From NCBI GenBank assembly GCA_014360395.1, contig JACIXM010000114.1, positions 1 through 7,479 of the forward strand: 7,479 nt of DNA, read 5' to 3'. A program made the translations under genes and the position numbers. The notes beneath the pieces are model-generated. The model was not told the origin of the DNA. It did no database searches and saw nothing but the letters and a program-made list of their open reading frames with translations. Within the stretch, counting starts at the first letter, position 1. Each line of letters starts with the position of its first letter. Origin of the DNA: Actinotalea sp. GTDB taxonomy: Bacteria > Actinomycetota > Actinomycetes > Actinomycetales > Cellulomonadaceae. Of the stretch, positions 6,445 through 7,479 are shown one piece after another.

Positions 6445-7479
6445 TCAGAAGGGCGGTGGAGCAGGCGGCCCGTCCTCGGTCGGATCGATCGGTGAGGGTG
6501 GATCGTCGCCGTCAGTCCTGGGCGCCTGTTCCCTCCCCCGCCGGGGCAGTCTGTCGGTTCCGGTGTCGAGCGGCCTGTCGCTGTGGTGGTCAGGTGGTCG
6601 CTCGACGCGGTGGTCGGCTGGTCCCTCCCCATGGCCGGGAGGAGCCGTTCCCGGGGGCGGCGCCTCGCCCGGCGCCGCCACGGGGTCGCGGGTGTACGGC
6701 TTCCCCGTCGGGGACGACCACACGACGACACCCGACCGAGGGTCCCGCTGAGGCGTCCACCTGCCGTGCGTCTTCAACCGGTGGTGATGGCGGCACAGAG
6801 CCGCGAGGTTGCTGCGCCGGGTCTGGTCGGCGGGGCCTCGCGCGTCGTCGAACGGCACCGTGTGGTCGAGGTCGCACACCTGGGCCGAGACCCGGCAGCC
6901 CGGGAACGTGCACGTGACGTCGCGGGCGACGATCGCCGAGCGAAGCGCGTCCGGAGGCCGATACCGACTTCCCGGCTGCTCCAGCGCCTCGCCGGTCGCC
7001 GGGTCCGTCCGCTGGAAGTGCCAGCTCGCCTCATCGGCGAGCCGGCGGGCGATGCTGGGCAGCACGGGGCCGTACCCGTCGAGCAACCCGGGCGCGCTCG
7101 TGGCGCCGGCCAGCGCATCGGTGCTGATCGTCAGGTTGAGCCGCGGGGCGCGACCCTTGCGCTGCCGCAGTCGCAGCCCGTGAGGCGTGACGCCGTGATC
7201 CAGCACTGCGCCGAGGACGTCGGCCAGAGCATCGGCGCGTCGGGCATCGAGGCCACGGGGGTCGTCGGGCGCCGCGGCAGCCGCGACGGCGTCCAGGGCG
7301 CGCATCGTCCGGGCCGCGTCGTCGGCAGGCAGGTACGCGCGGATCACCGCCATGCAGTCCGCCGACGGCTCCAGCACGACACACCGGTCCTCCCGCGCCC
7401 GCCGGTGCCGCTTCTCCGCGGCATCCGGGTCCAGCGCCAGGACCGCGCGGCGGGCCGCGGCGCTGAGCTGCGGGGTCGT
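6445..7479 (-). CDS. DUF222/HNH endonuclease-like protein (13E12 family), 5' end outside window
   Basis: The frame is open from the right window edge to the stop at 6445, giving 344 visible residues and no start, so the N-terminal part is missing. The first visible residues (TTPQLSAAARRAVLALDPD, AAEKRHRRARED) belong to the DUF222 domain, which runs to about residue 160. The HNH nuclease module follows: CTFPGC (Cys190, Cys195), DLDH (203-206), and SNLAALCRHHH with Asn224, Cys229 and His231-233. All canonical HNH residues are present, so nuclease activity is possible. The last 85 or so residues are Pro-, Asp- and Arg-rich and look disordered, as is usual for the family. Such proteins are typically multicopy in actinobacterial genomes and include the REP13E12 proteins of mycobacteria. 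Their function is unsettled. A GTG at 7377 could be read as a start, but conserved DUF222 sequence continues upstream of it. Confidence 0.92.
   Translation of the reverse strand, partial: TTPQLSAAARRAVLALDPDAAEKRHRRAREDRCVVLEPSADCMAVIRAYLPADDAARTMRALDAVAAAAAPDDPRGLDARRADALADVLGAVLDHGVTPHGLRLRQRKGRAPRLNLTISTDALAGATSAPGLLDGYGPVLPSIARRLADEASWHFQRTDPATGEALEQPGSRYRPPDALRSAIVARDVTCTFPGCRVSAQVCDLDHTVPFDDARGPADQTRRSNLAALCRHHHRLKTHGRWTPQRDPRSGVVVWSSPTGKPYTRDPVAAPGEAPPPGTAPPGHGEGPADHRVERPPDHHSDRPLDTGTDRLPRRGREQAPRTDGDDPPSPIDPTEDGPPAPPPF

Noticed and set aside
6445..7377. HNH gene as a complete 310-residue protein starting at GTG 7377
   Set aside because: The frame stays open to the window edge, and the upstream residues (PQLSAAARRAVLALDPDAA) are recognisable DUF222 sequence.

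Overview
The window is very GC-rich chromosomal DNA. Its gene content (DUF3151 next to purA, a DUF222/HNH protein, a PP2C-HATPase signalling protein) and its GTG starts, GGAGG-type ribosome sites and strong G/C third-position bias point to a high-GC actinobacterium. Micrococcales (Cellulomonas-like) is my best guess, but it is an inference. There are seven protein-coding genes, no RNA genes, no insertion sequence and no CRISPR array.

Left part (1-3399): a partner-switching signalling cluster. A large plus-strand gene (663-2840) encodes a LOV-like PAS domain, a GAF-like domain, a SpoIIE/RsbU-type PP2C phosphatase and an RsbW-type HATPase in one chain. It is flanked by two minus-strand genes for single-domain STAS proteins of the anti-sigma-factor-antagonist type (73-561 and 3007-3399), both with an intact DS[ST]G phosphoacceptor loop. 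The simplest reading is that the hybrid protein senses a signal and adds or removes phosphate on one or both STAS proteins, which then capture or release a downstream partner. No sigma factor gene lies in the window. The PAS domain keeps much of the flavin-pocket signature of LOV photoreceptors but lacks the photoactive cysteine, which is the most interesting single point here.

Middle part (3519-5398): a DUF3151 gene and purA (adenylosuccinate synthase, purine biosynthesis), both on the plus strand. These are housekeeping or conserved chromosomal genes, next to which the signalling cluster sits. A gene for an APH-fold small-molecule phosphotransferase (5458-6420) follows purA after 59 bases and may be cotranscribed with it.

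Right end (6445-7479): a minus-strand DUF222/HNH (13E12-type) endonuclease-like gene, convergent with the phosphotransferase gene and cut off at its 5' end by the window edge.

Three gene ends (after 73-561, between 2840 and 3007, and at the end of the DUF3151 gene) carry short imperfect tandem repeats whose units contain TGA. This recurring pattern is not explained by the genes themselves. I found no convincing hairpin-plus-U-tract terminator anywhere.
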